A stretch of 64,000 nucleotides of DNA from JAGOFO01 sp964522105 (GTDB lineage Bacteria; Myxococcota_A; UBA9042; DTJE01). The DNA is taken from positions 1 to 64,000 of the forward strand of contig CAZFVA010000007.1 in assembly GCA_964522105.1 (NCBI GenBank), read 5' to 3'. The first letter of the stretch is position 1, and each line of letters begins with the position of its first letter. Positions 36,915-45,695 of the stretch are shown here, one piece after another. The position numbers were made by a program, and so were the translations under genes. The notes beneath the pieces were generated by a model, which saw only the letters and a list, made by a program, of their open reading frames with translations, did not search any database and was not told where the DNA came from.

Positions 36915-37550
36915 ATGGCTTTCTTCACCGAAAGGCCAATTCCAGACAGGCCTTATTTTAAGGTAGGCGAAGTTGCGTCCCTCCTGGGGGTTGCACCGTC
37001 GGCCGTAAGATACTGGCAAAAAGAATTTCCCAATCACATCAAAGCCGAGCTGTCTTATAGCGGCCAGAACGTATTTTTACGTAATGACGTGGTCGTGATG
37101 GCCGTGATTCTGAACCTGGTCAGGTTTGAGGGGCTGTCGATCAAGGACGCCCGCGGCAGACTGACCGAGGTCATCAAGGAACACGGCGGGAAAATCGAAG
37201 ACATCAAGATTTGCCAGCAGTTTGAACTGCCGCTGTGCGCCGATGTCGTGCCTGCCGCTGAGCACATCACGGATACGATGGCTGCGGAAGAAGCACAGGC
37301 GGCGGTGGCGGAACCTGTAGATAACGCCCTGGTCGAATCGCTTCAGGCCGAACTGGCTGCGGAAATCGGCATCAATGAATCTATTCAGGCCGAACTTGCC
37401 GCGCAGCTTGCGATTAATGAATCACTTGCGATGGAAAACGTCAGCCTGAAGAAGGACATTTTCAGGATTGAAGCCACGCGCAGAACATTTGAATCAAAAG
37501 TCAAAGCCACGCTGATAGAAATCCGCCGGGAAATTGACCGGCAGAACTGA
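36915..37550 (+). CDS. MerR-family transcriptional regulator
   Basis: There are 211 residues from ATG 36915 (GGGAGG with 8-base spacing). The N-terminal winged helix-turn-helix 'YFKVGEVASLLGVAPSAVRYWQKEFP...FLRNDVVVMAVILNLVRFEGLSIKDARGRL' is characteristic. The C-terminal half contains a tandem duplicated 14-residue coiled-coil unit ('ESLQAELAAEIGIN' / 'ESIQAELAAQLAIN') before a final helix, unlike metal-sensing MerR proteins. There is no metal-binding cysteine pattern. It sits after ihfA, where a MerR gene is commonly found. The target is unknown. Confidence 0.88.
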   Translation: MAFFTERPIPDRPYFKVGEVASLLGVAPSAVRYWQKEFPNHIKAELSYSGQNVFLRNDVVVMAVILNLVRFEGLSIKDARGRLTEVIKEHGGKIEDIKICQQFELPLCADVVPAAEHITDTMAAEEAQAAVAEPVDNALVESLQAELAAEIGINESIQAELAAQLAINESLAMENVSLKKDIFRIEATRRTFESKVKATLIEIRREIDRQN

Positions 37551-37656
37551 CCCACCAGAACTGTCCCGATAAAACTGTCTGATAACAATTCCGCGCCTGA
37601 TTTCTGACTTTTTCAAAACTGATGTATTGATGGTGAAGAAAGGTGCGTCAGCGTGA

Positions 37657-37875
37657 TCAGCGGCTGGATGTCAGCAGCTTCTTCTTACGACGATCTGCCT
37701 CGCGATGCTTCCGCTTTTTGGAAATGGACGGCTTTTCATGGAAGCGGCGCTTCTTCAACTCTTTGTAGAGTCCTTCGTTCGCCATTTTACGCTTCAGGGC
37801 AGACAGGGCACGGCCCACGTCGTTTTCCTGAACCTGAACTTCCAACGGCCTGAATTCCAGTTGTTTTGGAATCAA
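37657..37875 (-). CDS. rpsU: 30S ribosomal protein S21
   Basis: The product has 72 residues: 'LEVQVQENDVGRALSALKRKMANEGLYKELKKRRFHEKPSISKKRKHREADRRKKKL' is a full S21. The start is TTG 37875 (or TTG 37881). Upstream lies AAAGGAGGTGA, fully complementary to the anti-Shine-Dalgarno. This sequence doubles as the last codons and stop of ribF (E-R-R-TGA). S21 sits next to the anti-Shine-Dalgarno on the 30S platform and helps base-pairing of mRNA leaders. It is the last gene of the ribF operon. Confidence 0.92.
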   Translation of the reverse strand: MIPKQLEFRPLEVQVQENDVGRALSALKRKMANEGLYKELKKRRFHEKPSISKKRKHREADRRKKKLLTSSR

Positions 37876-37881
37876 GAGCAA

Positions 37882-38856
37882 TCACCTCCTTTCCGGGTCA
37901 AAGCGGCCAACCTTATATGCCATCAGCGTGTCTTTGTCAAGCAGCGCCACCACGGCAGCGACATCATCGCGTATCTGGTCTACAAGGCCGTCAACCGAAT
38001 CGAAACGCCTTATTCCACGGATACGGTTAACAAGGTGAATCCGCAGTCGCTGACCGACCAGATCCCCGCTGAATCCGCAGATATGGGCTTCGACTACAGG
38101 AACCTTCACACCGAACGTCGGAATCGGGCCGATATGGACGGCCGCAGGCCTGATTTCGCCACCAATGGTCGTGATCGCGGCATACACTCCGGCTTCAGGG
38201 ACCAGCGCCCCATCCGGGACTATGTTGGCCGTCGGGAAACCCATCTTAGTTCCACGCGCCGCACCGTGCACAACTTCGCCGACAATCGTCCACGGCCGAC
38301 CAAGGCAGGCGGCGGCATCGCACATGTCGCCTTCCAGAATCGAGCGTCGAATCCGCGACGAAGAGATTCTGGCACTGCCCATCATCACGTCATCAGCAAC
38401 GTGCAGATCAAAGACGCCATCTGCGGCACAACGACGCAGAAACTCGACGTCACCCGCCCTTTTGCGACCGAAGCGTGCGTCCTGACCTACGTGAAGCTCA
38501 CGACAGCCAAGCCGTCGAACCAGAAATTCATTGATGAATTCTTCTGCGGGCGTCTGCGAGAATTCCCAGGTAAACGGCGCAACAAGCACGACGTCAGGAT
38601 TAAAATTTGAAAGATGAAGCAACTTTTCTTCAATCGTCTGCAGCATGGCGGGCGCCCTTTCGGGGGCCACGACCCTCAACGGATGTGGATGAAACGACAG
38701 AACGCACGATGTAAGGCCGCGCTGGCTGGCCCGCGCGACAACGTCCTGCAGAATCACGGCGTGGCCCAGGTGGACGCCATCAAAGTTACCCATGGCAACC
38801 ACAGTACCGGCACCCATATCAGAATCAAGACCTTCGAAACCCCTGACAAACCTCAT
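37882..38856 (-). CDS. ribF: bifunctional riboflavin kinase / FAD synthetase
   Basis: There are 324 residues from ATG 38856 (AGGAAGG 9 bases upstream). The N-terminal FAD synthetase nucleotidyltransferase has 'VAMGNFDGVHLGH' and 'ISSSRIRRSILEGD'. The C-terminal flavokinase has 'GTKMGFPTANIVPDGALVPEAGVYA'. It converts riboflavin to FMN and FAD in the cytoplasm. It starts 4 bases after the HAMP-like gene stop and its final codons form the rpsU ribosome-binding site. Confidence 0.95.
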   Translation of the reverse strand: MRFVRGFEGLDSDMGAGTVVAMGNFDGVHLGHAVILQDVVARASQRGLTSCVLSFHPHPLRVVAPERAPAMLQTIEEKLLHLSNFNPDVVLVAPFTWEFSQTPAEEFINEFLVRRLGCRELHVGQDARFGRKRAGDVEFLRRCAADGVFDLHVADDVMMGSARISSSRIRRSILEGDMCDAAACLGRPWTIVGEVVHGAARGTKMGFPTANIVPDGALVPEAGVYAAITTIGGEIRPAAVHIGPIPTFGVKVPVVEAHICGFSGDLVGQRLRIHLVNRIRGIRRFDSVDGLVDQIRDDVAAVVALLDKDTLMAYKVGRFDPERR

Positions 38857-38860
38857 CAGT

Positions 38861-39508
38861 TCAGCCTTCCTGCTTGCAACGGCCGAAAAGATTGCCTTCG
38901 GTCGCAATATATTCATCAATTCTGGACGCAAGTTCGGGATTGGCACCGTCTGCACGGATCTGTGCGGCCGCAGTGGCAAGCAGGTCTGAACTTATGGCCG
39001 CCCTGTCTTTCATGGAATCCCGCAGCACAATAATATCCTGCGCAAGAGCCTGAAATTCATCGCCTTTTCTAAACGATCTGACCCTGCGATCGTCGCCCAC
39101 CGCCAGACCGTTCAACATCATCGAAGCTGCCCTTACCGGCCCGACGGCCCTGAAGGTAATCCGTACCGCAACATAAGACAACAGGCCGACTAAGGCCAGC
39201 GCTGAAACAAACAGGGCACCGAACCTGACGCTGTCGTCAGACTTGACCATCGCTTCAAGGCCGGAATCAAACTCGGCGTCTTCGATGGCGGTTTCACCGG
39301 CTGCAATCGCGTTGATGCCGATCAACTGGCGCTGTTCGACAAGCACCTCGGCATACAGAACACCAAGGACCAGGAAAACGGCGGCGGCGACCCCGGCAAT
39401 AAGGGCCAGATACCGGGCCTGAAAACCGCCATCGATCCATATTCTGGACCTTCTGTTTGCCTTGCCGACCGGGGCCGGATTTTCTTTGGAACCGTCTGAA
39501 GCCGACAT
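38861..39508 (-). CDS. two-helix membrane protein with HAMP-like domain
   Basis: The product has 215 residues. Transmembrane helices lie at about residues 32-54 ('YLALIAGVAAAVFLVLGVLYAEVLV') and 97-118 ('FGALFVSALALVGLLSYVAVRITF'), with a periplasmic loop of about 40 residues between them. Then comes a HAMP-like segment ('FRAVGPVRAASMMLNGLAVGDDRRVRSFRKGDEFQALAQDI') and a short helical C-terminus. No kinase, cyclase or methyl-accepting output domain follows, so it is not a normal receptor. It lies 4 bases before ribF and 21 bases after the HEAT-repeat gene stop. Function unknown. Confidence 0.72.
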   Translation of the reverse strand: MSASDGSKENPAPVGKANRRSRIWIDGGFQARYLALIAGVAAAVFLVLGVLYAEVLVEQRQLIGINAIAAGETAIEDAEFDSGLEAMVKSDDSVRFGALFVSALALVGLLSYVAVRITFRAVGPVRAASMMLNGLAVGDDRRVRSFRKGDEFQALAQDIIVLRDSMKDRAAISSDLLATAAAQIRADGANPELASRIDEYIATEGNLFGRCKQEG

Positions 39509-39529
39509 ATTTCAAATGCCCCCAAAAAA

Positions 39530-40390
39530 TCAGTGTTTTTCAGTATCCGAGCCGGCGCCACGCAACTGCGCATCAAACTTAACCCCGGCTTCCCTGCCGG
39601 CCTGTGTAGCTGCCACAAGCCTTGCATCCTCGGGTTCATCCCTGATTGTGTACTCGTCAGCAAAAGGGTCGTCTTCCTGAACAAGTTCACCGGGGCCGAC
39701 ATCTTCAACCGAGCAGGTTCCCTTCCAGACCTCGAATCCGCACCTGGCAACTGCCGTAACATTAACCGTCGCCTTCGCAGACGATGCGTCCCCCGAAGTC
39801 GCGAGGCTGCCTTTTATCTGCAATTCGATACCGTTGACGATGGCACGCGCCGCCCCGGATTCGCCGGTGGAAAAATCAAATGCTGACGACAGGTTATATC
39901 CATTTTTTGCCAGAACATAGACCAGAAAGCCGGTCTGAAGATTGCGGGTGGCCTGATCACGTTCGTATCCATCAATACATTCAAGTCCGGCAATCCCGAC
40001 ATAAACGGCCGGGGCGACAGCGGCGGTCCGCACGGCCGCCATACCGATCCACTTCAGGGCAAACGGATCTTCTTCTTTAACGGCCCGTTCGCTGATTGCG
40101 TCAAACTTTTCAACCGGCGTCAGCTCTTGAAGGCCCCTGCCCGCAGCGCCGCGAACTTTGGCATCAGAATCACCAAGTGCCGCCATCAGCGCATCCACGA
40201 CTGCAGGGTCGGGTTTCTGTGAACCAAGGGCCAGCGCAGCCTGCGTCCGCACACGGGAACTAGCTGAATTCTTTAATAAATTAATTAGATGCGCTGCTGC
40301 AGGGGCCTGACCTGGCTCGGCCGTTTCAGCCACAACCGGGACCGACGCCAGAAGGCAGAACAAGACAGCGATAACTACTGAACTTTTCAT
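39530..40390 (-). CDS. secreted HEAT-repeat protein
   Basis: There are 286 residues from ATG 40390, chosen because it begins a normal signal peptide (KSSVVIAVLFCLLASVPVVAE). ATG 40408 is an alternative. Residues of about 35-90 hold HEAT/PBS-lyase-type repeats ('SSRVRTQAALALGSQKPDPAVVDALMAALGDSDAKVRGAAGRGL'). The C-terminal part is a beta-rich region ending in an acidic tail. It is probably periplasmic and a protein-binding scaffold. It lies in the same operon as the AMIN-like and HAMP-like genes. Confidence 0.75.
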   Translation of the reverse strand: MKSSVVIAVLFCLLASVPVVAETAEPGQAPAAAHLINLLKNSASSRVRTQAALALGSQKPDPAVVDALMAALGDSDAKVRGAAGRGLQELTPVEKFDAISERAVKEEDPFALKWIGMAAVRTAAVAPAVYVGIAGLECIDGYERDQATRNLQTGFLVYVLAKNGYNLSSAFDFSTGESGAARAIVNGIELQIKGSLATSGDASSAKATVNVTAVARCGFEVWKGTCSVEDVGPGELVQEDDPFADEYTIRDEPEDARLVAATQAGREAGVKFDAQLRGAGSDTEKH

Positions 40391-40450
40391 CCCGACGATT
40401 ATATCCATGTTCTGATAAAGGCGCGAGGCACCACAAGCAACCGGGCCGGA

Positions 40451-41077
40451 CTACATCTCGACATCAACAAAAATGTAGTTGCCGTCCTGACGGTACAGAT
40501 AGCCAACGGTATTTTTCAGGTGAATCGAGACGACAACCCCGCCCCTTTCAACAAGGCCGGTCGGTGCCTTCCAGGCGACCTCAATACGGTCAATTGCGGT
40601 CGGGAACCAGCGGGTCACAAGCTCACGAAGGTCATTCGGGGTCGACACGGTCGCGCCCGGCACACTGATTTCAATCAAAGTCGGGGTCGGCCTGGTCACG
40701 GAAAAGTCCATTGGCCCGGCAACCTGAACAAAAACGCGGGAATAGGCTTCAAACGGCTGAAAACCAACCCAGCTTACTACCGTCGGAGTGCCTTCGACCG
40801 TCGATGGCTGGTTCGCCTTTTGTGCGGCGGCGTCAGTCTCGTCGCGGACCCCCGGGACAACGCCTTTGTAGCCACGACGTGTATAAAGCTTGCCGTCTTC
40901 ATCAACTGTAAATACCTGACCTTCGCCAGGCGTGATGACGACCACCCCTGTCTTTCCTTCCTTGACCGCCGGCGCGTCAAGGTTCGTTTCTGATATACCC
41001 GGTGCGTCCTGGGCCACCGCTGCCGCAGACAACAACATGGCGATACACGACAACCCGACCGACAATAATTTTCTCAT
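40451..41077 (-). CDS. secreted AMIN-like-domain protein
   Basis: There are 208 residues from ATG 41077 (GGGGAG upstream). A signal peptide (MLLSAAAVAQDA) is followed by a short linker domain and a beta-rich C-terminus, 'FEAYSRVFVQVAGPMDFSVTRPTPTLIEISVPGATV', which resembles the AMIN domain of periplasmic peptidoglycan-associated proteins. No enzyme domain is attached. First gene of the five-gene minus-strand operon ending in rpsU. Confidence 0.7.
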   Translation of the reverse strand: MRKLLSVGLSCIAMLLSAAAVAQDAPGISETNLDAPAVKEGKTGVVVITPGEGQVFTVDEDGKLYTRRGYKGVVPGVRDETDAAAQKANQPSTVEGTPTVVSWVGFQPFEAYSRVFVQVAGPMDFSVTRPTPTLIEISVPGATVSTPNDLRELVTRWFPTAIDRIEVAWKAPTGLVERGGVVVSIHLKNTVGYLYRQDGNYIFVDVEM

Positions 41078-41185
41078 CCAAGTCTCCCCGGTTCTGAGGG
41101 CATAAAGGTCCGCACACATTGTAACCCTGAAATCAAAATGCAACCAAAAAGGCGGCGGCGTGGGGTGTACGTCAGCCCTGATTGA

Positions 41186-41214
41186 TTGCACAACCCAGCC
41201 GGTATGGCTATTCT
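41186..41214 (+). promoter_or_regulatory. possible promoter of nnr operon
   Basis: TTGCAC (41186-41191) and TATTCT (41209-41214) are separated by 17 bases, ending 27 bases before the nnr start in the divergent intergenic region. Both boxes are imperfect. Confidence 0.35.
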
Positions 41215-41241
41215 AGGGGCGACGTGACAGAGGTGGCCCAG

Positions 41242-42780
41242 ATGAAACTTGTAACTGCCGACACCATGAAAGAACTTGACCGGTTCACAATCCATGAAAT
41301 CGGGATTCCCGGAATCGTTCTGATGGAAATGGCGGGAAAGGCTGTCGCGGACACCGTCGAAGAGCTTCTGGTATCGAGCGGCCTGAAGCGGGTTGTCATT
41401 GTGTGCGGTCCCGGCAACAACGGCGGCGACGGTTTCGTGACGGCCAGGCACCTTCTGGACCACGGCCACGACGTGCGGGTCGTCATCCTGACTGAAAAAC
41501 ACCGCATCATGGGTGACGCCCTTACAAACCTGAAGGCGCTTGAATATTTCAACGCCGCGATTCAGGAATCGCCTGACGGCATACCGGATGAAACGGTCGA
41601 GTGGGCCGCACAGGCAGTCATCGTGGACGCCATCTTCGGCACCGGCCTTCAGCGTTACCCGGCCGGCATTTTCGCAGACACAATCGACATCCTGAACACC
41701 CTGCCCGGCCCTGCCGTGGCCGTCGACATACCGTCAGGCATCGACGCCGACTGCGGCGCAGTCCTTGGCACCGCTTTCGACGCGCACGTCACCGTGACGT
41801 TCGGGGCCGCCAAACTTGGTCAGTTCGTTTGGCCGGGATGCGGTCACTGCGGCAAAGTTAAACTTGTGCCAATCGGCATCCCGAAATCGCTGATTGAAAA
41901 GGCACCAGATATTCAGCTTCTGGAAAACAGCCACGCAGCAGCGTCCTTTCAGCCAAGACCCCGTGATTCCTACAAAAACACATTCGGCCACGTTGTGACC
42001 ATCGGGGGATTACCGGGGAAATCCGGCGCAACCGTCCATGCAGCAATGGCCGCCATTCGTTCGGGCGCAGGACTTACTTCGGTCGTCACCAGCGAAGCGT
42101 CAGCAGCAAGGATTGAAGGGCGTTATCCCGACCTGATGATTGAGCCCATGTTGAAGATCGCGGACGGCTGGTTGACCGTCGATGACGCTGAAATATCGCG
42201 ATTCCTGGCTGACAAAGGTTCAATCGTCGTCGGCCCCGGGCTTTCGACCGCGCCGGGAACGGCGTCGGCCATAAGGACTATCCTTGACGCCGGACTGCCG
42301 ACCGTCATTGATGCCGATGCGCTTACCGTCATCGCGATAAATCCTGACCTTATCGCCGCGATTGGTCCGGATGCCGTTATCACTCCCCACCCGGGCGAAG
42401 CCGCCAGACTTCTTGGAATCGACTCGGCTGAAATTCAGAACAACCGGGTAAAGTCGGCCCTTGATCTGGCCGCAAAAACCGGCGCAACGACAGTCCTGAA
42501 AGGCGCCGGCACCATCATCGCATCACCCGACGGCCGTCTGGCTGTCTGCCCGACCGGGTCCCCTGCCCTTGCTGTTGCCGGATCGGGCGACGTGCTTGCC
42601 GGCATTATCGGCGCCCTGCTGGCCCGCGGACGCCTGCCGTTCGAGGCCGCCTGCGCCGGGGTCTTCCTGCACGGCCTGACAGGTGACAAAGCTGCGGAAA
42701 AAATCGGTGAACATTCGGTTACGGCCACAGACCTTGTGGACCTTATTCCGGAAGCGATTAGAATTGTCTGCAAGTCATGA
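41242..42780 (+). CDS. nnr: bifunctional NAD(P)H-hydrate epimerase / ADP-dependent dehydratase
   Basis: There are 512 residues from ATG 41242 (GAGGTGG upstream). The N-terminal YjeF_N epimerase (about 1-215) has 'VCGPGNNGGDGFVTARHL' and 'AVDIPSGIDADCGAVLG'. The C-terminal ribokinase-like dehydratase has 'VVTIGGLPGKSGATVHAAMAAIRSGAG', 'VITPHPGEAARLL' and 'LAVAGSGDVLAGIIGALLARG'. It repairs hydrated NADH/NADPH. Its stop is close to or overlaps the next gene's possible start (ATGA at 42777-42780). Confidence 0.94.
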   Translation: MKLVTADTMKELDRFTIHEIGIPGIVLMEMAGKAVADTVEELLVSSGLKRVVIVCGPGNNGGDGFVTARHLLDHGHDVRVVILTEKHRIMGDALTNLKALEYFNAAIQESPDGIPDETVEWAAQAVIVDAIFGTGLQRYPAGIFADTIDILNTLPGPAVAVDIPSGIDADCGAVLGTAFDAHVTVTFGAAKLGQFVWPGCGHCGKVKLVPIGIPKSLIEKAPDIQLLENSHAAASFQPRPRDSYKNTFGHVVTIGGLPGKSGATVHAAMAAIRSGAGLTSVVTSEASAARIEGRYPDLMIEPMLKIADGWLTVDDAEISRFLADKGSIVVGPGLSTAPGTASAIRTILDAGLPTVIDADALTVIAINPDLIAAIGPDAVITPHPGEAARLLGIDSAEIQNNRVKSALDLAAKTGATTVLKGAGTIIASPDGRLAVCPTGSPALAVAGSGDVLAGIIGALLARGRLPFEAACAGVFLHGLTGDKAAEKIGEHSVTATDLVDLIPEAIRIVCKS

Positions 42781-42815
42781 CGCGCGCGGGCCATGCCCGA
42801 CGGCGGAAGGTTCTG

Positions 42816-43709
42816 ATGTTTGACCAGGTCCGACAGATAGTAATCACGATGCGCCCGGCGCAATGGGTCAAGAATTCCTTCGTGTTTGCGCCGGTAATCT
42901 TTGCCAGCAAACATACGAAGGAAAACCCGACCCTTATTCTGTACGCCGCCCTGGGTACGCTTGTGTTCATCCTTCTGGCCGGTGCCGTTTACATTTTCAA
43001 TGACATTCTGGATGCCGACAAAGACGCGTTTCACCCTGAAAAAAAGCATCGCCCGATAGCGTCCGGCAAACTGGACGTTCAGCACGCCGCAGTCGGGGCC
43101 GGGATTGCCCTTGCGGGGTCATACGTCATCGGATATTTCCTGGGCTGGCAGTTCATGCTGACGGCGACCGGATACCTGCTGCTGAACTTCGCCTACAGCA
43201 CCACACTGAAAAAGATCGTTTATGTTGACGTGCTCTGCCTGGCATCCGGCTTTCTGCTGCGAATTCTGGCAGGTTGCTTCGCGATCAGCCTGGCACCGGC
43301 CGAAATTTCATATTACCTGATCGGTTGCACATTCCTGATCGCCAGTTTCCTGGCGCTGGCCAAAAGACGGCACGAGGCGACGACACTGGCAGGCAGCCCC
43401 GAATGTACCCGCGAAGTCCTGAAAAATTACGACACAAAGCACCTTGATCCTGTTATGACGATCGTCGCCATCATAACCGTCGCAACATATTCAATTTACG
43501 CGATTTCAGGGCGCACAACGGCTTACTTCGACAATATGCGGATGCCACTGACAATCCCGTTTGTAATAATCGGGATTGCAAGATTTGTCATGATTCTGCG
43601 GCGACCGGGGGTAAACAAGAGCCCGACTGACGCCATGCTGCGGGACTGGATTTTTATTGTAAATGCGGTCGCTTACACCGCTGTGGTCATCTGGGTCGTT
43701 TACGGCTGA
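42816..43709 (+). CDS. UbiA-family prenyltransferase, decaprenyl-phosphate phosphoribosyltransferase-like
   Basis: There are 297 residues from ATG 42816 (GGAAGG 5 bases upstream). ATG 42777, overlapping the nnr stop, would add 13 residues. A multi-pass inner-membrane protein with the two Asp-rich UbiA motifs: 'NDILDADKDAFHPEKKHRPIASG' and the second-loop 'ASFLALAKRRHEATTL...'. The opening 'MRPAQWVKNSFVFAPVIFA' is typical of the 5-phosphoribosyl-diphosphate:polyprenyl-phosphate transferases (Rv3806c type), which make polyprenyl-phosphoribose, the precursor of lipid-linked arabinose. The exact substrate is inferred. Confidence 0.85.
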   Translation: MFDQVRQIVITMRPAQWVKNSFVFAPVIFASKHTKENPTLILYAALGTLVFILLAGAVYIFNDILDADKDAFHPEKKHRPIASGKLDVQHAAVGAGIALAGSYVIGYFLGWQFMLTATGYLLLNFAYSTTLKKIVYVDVLCLASGFLLRILAGCFAISLAPAEISYYLIGCTFLIASFLALAKRRHEATTLAGSPECTREVLKNYDTKHLDPVMTIVAIITVATYSIYAISGRTTAYFDNMRMPLTIPFVIIGIARFVMILRRPGVNKSPTDAMLRDWIFIVNAVAYTAVVIWVVYG

Positions 43710-43717
43710 AACTATTT

Positions 43718-44134
43718 ATGACAGACAAAAACAGACACTCCGTCATTTTAATGCTGTCAGTCGCGGCGTTCTGTTTCAGTTGTGCCGGTGCTCCACTTTC
43801 CCCGGCCGAAATGGCCAACAAACGCGCGTCCATGGCGGCATCAAAATGGTCCGCCGAATCAATACTGACGATCCGATACAACCCGGCCCGTTGCGACTGC
43901 CCCGAGTTCGAGGTCCTTCTTGATAACGTCTGGCACCGCGCCATCATAGGCAACGGCAGTGGAACAGAACCAATTGCTGCGGAAATTCACAATCTTGCAG
44001 TCAAAGCCGGTCCCGGCTGGACATCCAGCGTCAGGGCAGCCATAAACGGAATCCAGACAAAAAAGTACCGTTCTGCGGTTCTGAAACTCGACATCAAGGC
44101 TCTTTGTGCCTGGCCCGGTTGCGACGGGCAATAA
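43718..44134 (+). CDS. small lipoprotein of unknown function
   Basis: The product has 138 residues. Signal peptide 'SVILMLSVAAFCFSC' gives lipidated Cys22. Four more cysteines are present, two in 'CDCPEF' and two in 'LCAWPGC'. No family is recognised. It starts 8 bases after the prenyltransferase stop. The ftcD start lies 23 bases after it, so these are probably co-transcribed. A 'WHRAIIGNG' segment suggests a small beta-sandwich, which is speculative. Confidence 0.7.
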   Translation: MTDKNRHSVILMLSVAAFCFSCAGAPLSPAEMANKRASMAASKWSAESILTIRYNPARCDCPEFEVLLDNVWHRAIIGNGSGTEPIAAEIHNLAVKAGPGWTSSVRAAINGIQTKKYRSAVLKLDIKALCAWPGCDGQ

Positions 44135-44157
44135 TCACAATACAGGATGGGGAAAAC

Positions 44158-45648
44158 ATGTCCAGGATCGTTGAATGTGTTCCAAATTTCAGTGAAGGCA
44201 GGAACCGCGACGTCATAAATGCAATCACTTCCTCGATGGAAAGGGCCGGCGCGACGGTCCTTGACGTTGACATGGGCGCCGCCGCGAACCGCACGGTCGT
44301 CACGATGGCCGGATCGCCCGAAAAAGTGCTTGCGGCAGCGTTCGAAGCCATAAAAACCGCCGCATCCCTGATTGACATGTCAGCCCACAAAGGCGAGCAC
44401 CCGCGAATGGGGGCGACCGATGTCTGCCCGTTCGTGCCGCTGTCGGGCGTCACAATGGCCGAATGTGTGGAACTGGCCGAACGCCTTGGAAAAATGGTCG
44501 GCGACGCACTGGGAATCCCCGTCTATCTGTACGAAGAAGCCGCCAGAACCCCGCAAAGAAACAGTCTGGCCGACATCAGGCAGGGCGAGTATGAAGGCCT
44601 GGCCGCGAAAATGGCGTCACCGGACTGGCGCCCCGACTTCGGNNNNNNNNNNNNNNNNNNNNNNNNNNNNNNNNNNNNNNNNNNNNNNNNNNNNNNNNNN
44701 NNNNNNNNNNNNNNNNNNNNNNNNNNNNNNNNNNNNNNNNNNAAACTGGCGCCGATCCATGAAGTCTTCGAGGAAGCGAAGCGACAGGCGGCCCCGCTTG
44801 GCGTCACCGTCACAGGAAGCGAAATTGTCGGGCTGGTCCCTAAAGACTGCCTTCTGGCGGCCGGCCGGTATTACCTTGAAAAACAGGGCGTTTCGCCTGC
44901 GGCCCCGGACCGCGAACTGATCCATATCGCCTGCCGTTCACTTGGGCTGTCCGACGTGAAAGTGTTTGATCCGGCTGACAAAGTTGTTGAATACCGCATG
45001 TCCGGCGACAAGAAGACCCTTGTTGACATGAAGGTCGCGCAGTTCTGCGACGAGGTCAGTGCCGACACGGCAGTACCGGGCGGCGGGTCGGTCGCCGCAC
45101 TGGCTGGAGCCCTTGGTGCCGGCCTGACGGCGATGGTCGGAAACCTTTCATACAAAAGGCCCGAGCTTGAAAACGTCCGCGCCGATCTGGTCGCGGCGGC
45201 CCTTGAAGCCCAGAAGATTCGCGAAAGACTTCAGATACTTGTGGTTGAAGACAGTGAATCGTTCACCGAAGTCATGGAAGCCATGAGAATGCCGAAGACG
45301 ACCGACGCTGAAGTGGCCGCAAGGAAGGAAGCTATCGCCACAGCCAACAACCACGCGACGATGGTCCCGTTTGAAACGCTTGGACTGTGCGCCAGGGTCG
45401 CAGAACTGGCCGACACGATCGCTTCAATCGGTTACGAAAACTGCCTTTCAGACGGTGGAACGGCGGCCGCCATGGCGCTGGCCGGTGCTGAAGGCGCCGC
45501 GATGAACGTTCTGATAAATCTGGCTTCACAGAAAGATTCGACCGCGGCGTCCACTCTTCGCGAACAGGCGATTGAACTGCTTGAAAAGACAAGAAAACTT
45601 ACGGCGGGAACTATCAGCCGAATCCACGCGCAGATTGACCGGAACTGA
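44158..45648 (+). CDS. ftcD: glutamate formimidoyltransferase / formimidoyltetrahydrofolate cyclodeaminase, interrupted by a gap
   Basis: The start is ATG 44158. The N-terminal formiminotransferase domain begins 'MSRIVECVPNFSEGRNRDVINAI' and has 'SAHKGEHPRMGATDVCPFVPL'. After the gap come 'LAPIHEVFEEAKRQAAPLGVTVTGSEIVGLVP' and the C-terminal cyclodeaminase 'DEVSADTAVPGGGSVAALAGALGAGL...AIATANNHATMVPFETL'. It transfers the formimino group from formiminoglutamate (histidine degradation) to tetrahydrofolate and deaminates it. The gap should contain about 90 residues of the first domain, far more than 33 codons, so the frame across it is accidental or unknown. No hut genes are visible nearby. Confidence 0.92.
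   Translation: MSRIVECVPNFSEGRNRDVINAITSSMERAGATVLDVDMGAAANRTVVTMAGSPEKVLAAAFEAIKTAASLIDMSAHKGEHPRMGATDVCPFVPLSGVTMAECVELAERLGKMVGDALGIPVYLYEEAARTPQRNSLADIRQGEYEGLAAKMASPDWRPDFXXXXXXXXXXXXXXXXXXXXXXXXXXXXXXXXXXKLAPIHEVFEEAKRQAAPLGVTVTGSEIVGLVPKDCLLAAGRYYLEKQGVSPAAPDRELIHIACRSLGLSDVKVFDPADKVVEYRMSGDKKTLVDMKVAQFCDEVSADTAVPGGGSVAALAGALGAGLTAMVGNLSYKRPELENVRADLVAAALEAQKIRERLQILVVEDSESFTEVMEAMRMPKTTDAEVAARKEAIATANNHATMVPFETLGLCARVAELADTIASIGYENCLSDGGTAAAMALAGAEGAAMNVLINLASQKDSTAASTLREQAIELLEKTRKLTAGTISRIHAQIDRN
44643..44742. other. assembly gap (100 N) inside ftcD
   Basis: A placeholder run with no identity between its ends. By comparison with the family, about 270 bases of coding sequence are missing. 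Confidence 0.95.
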
Positions 45649-45695
45649 CGCACCGGCGGGACGGACCAGAACCACAAAACAGCACCAGAACTGAC

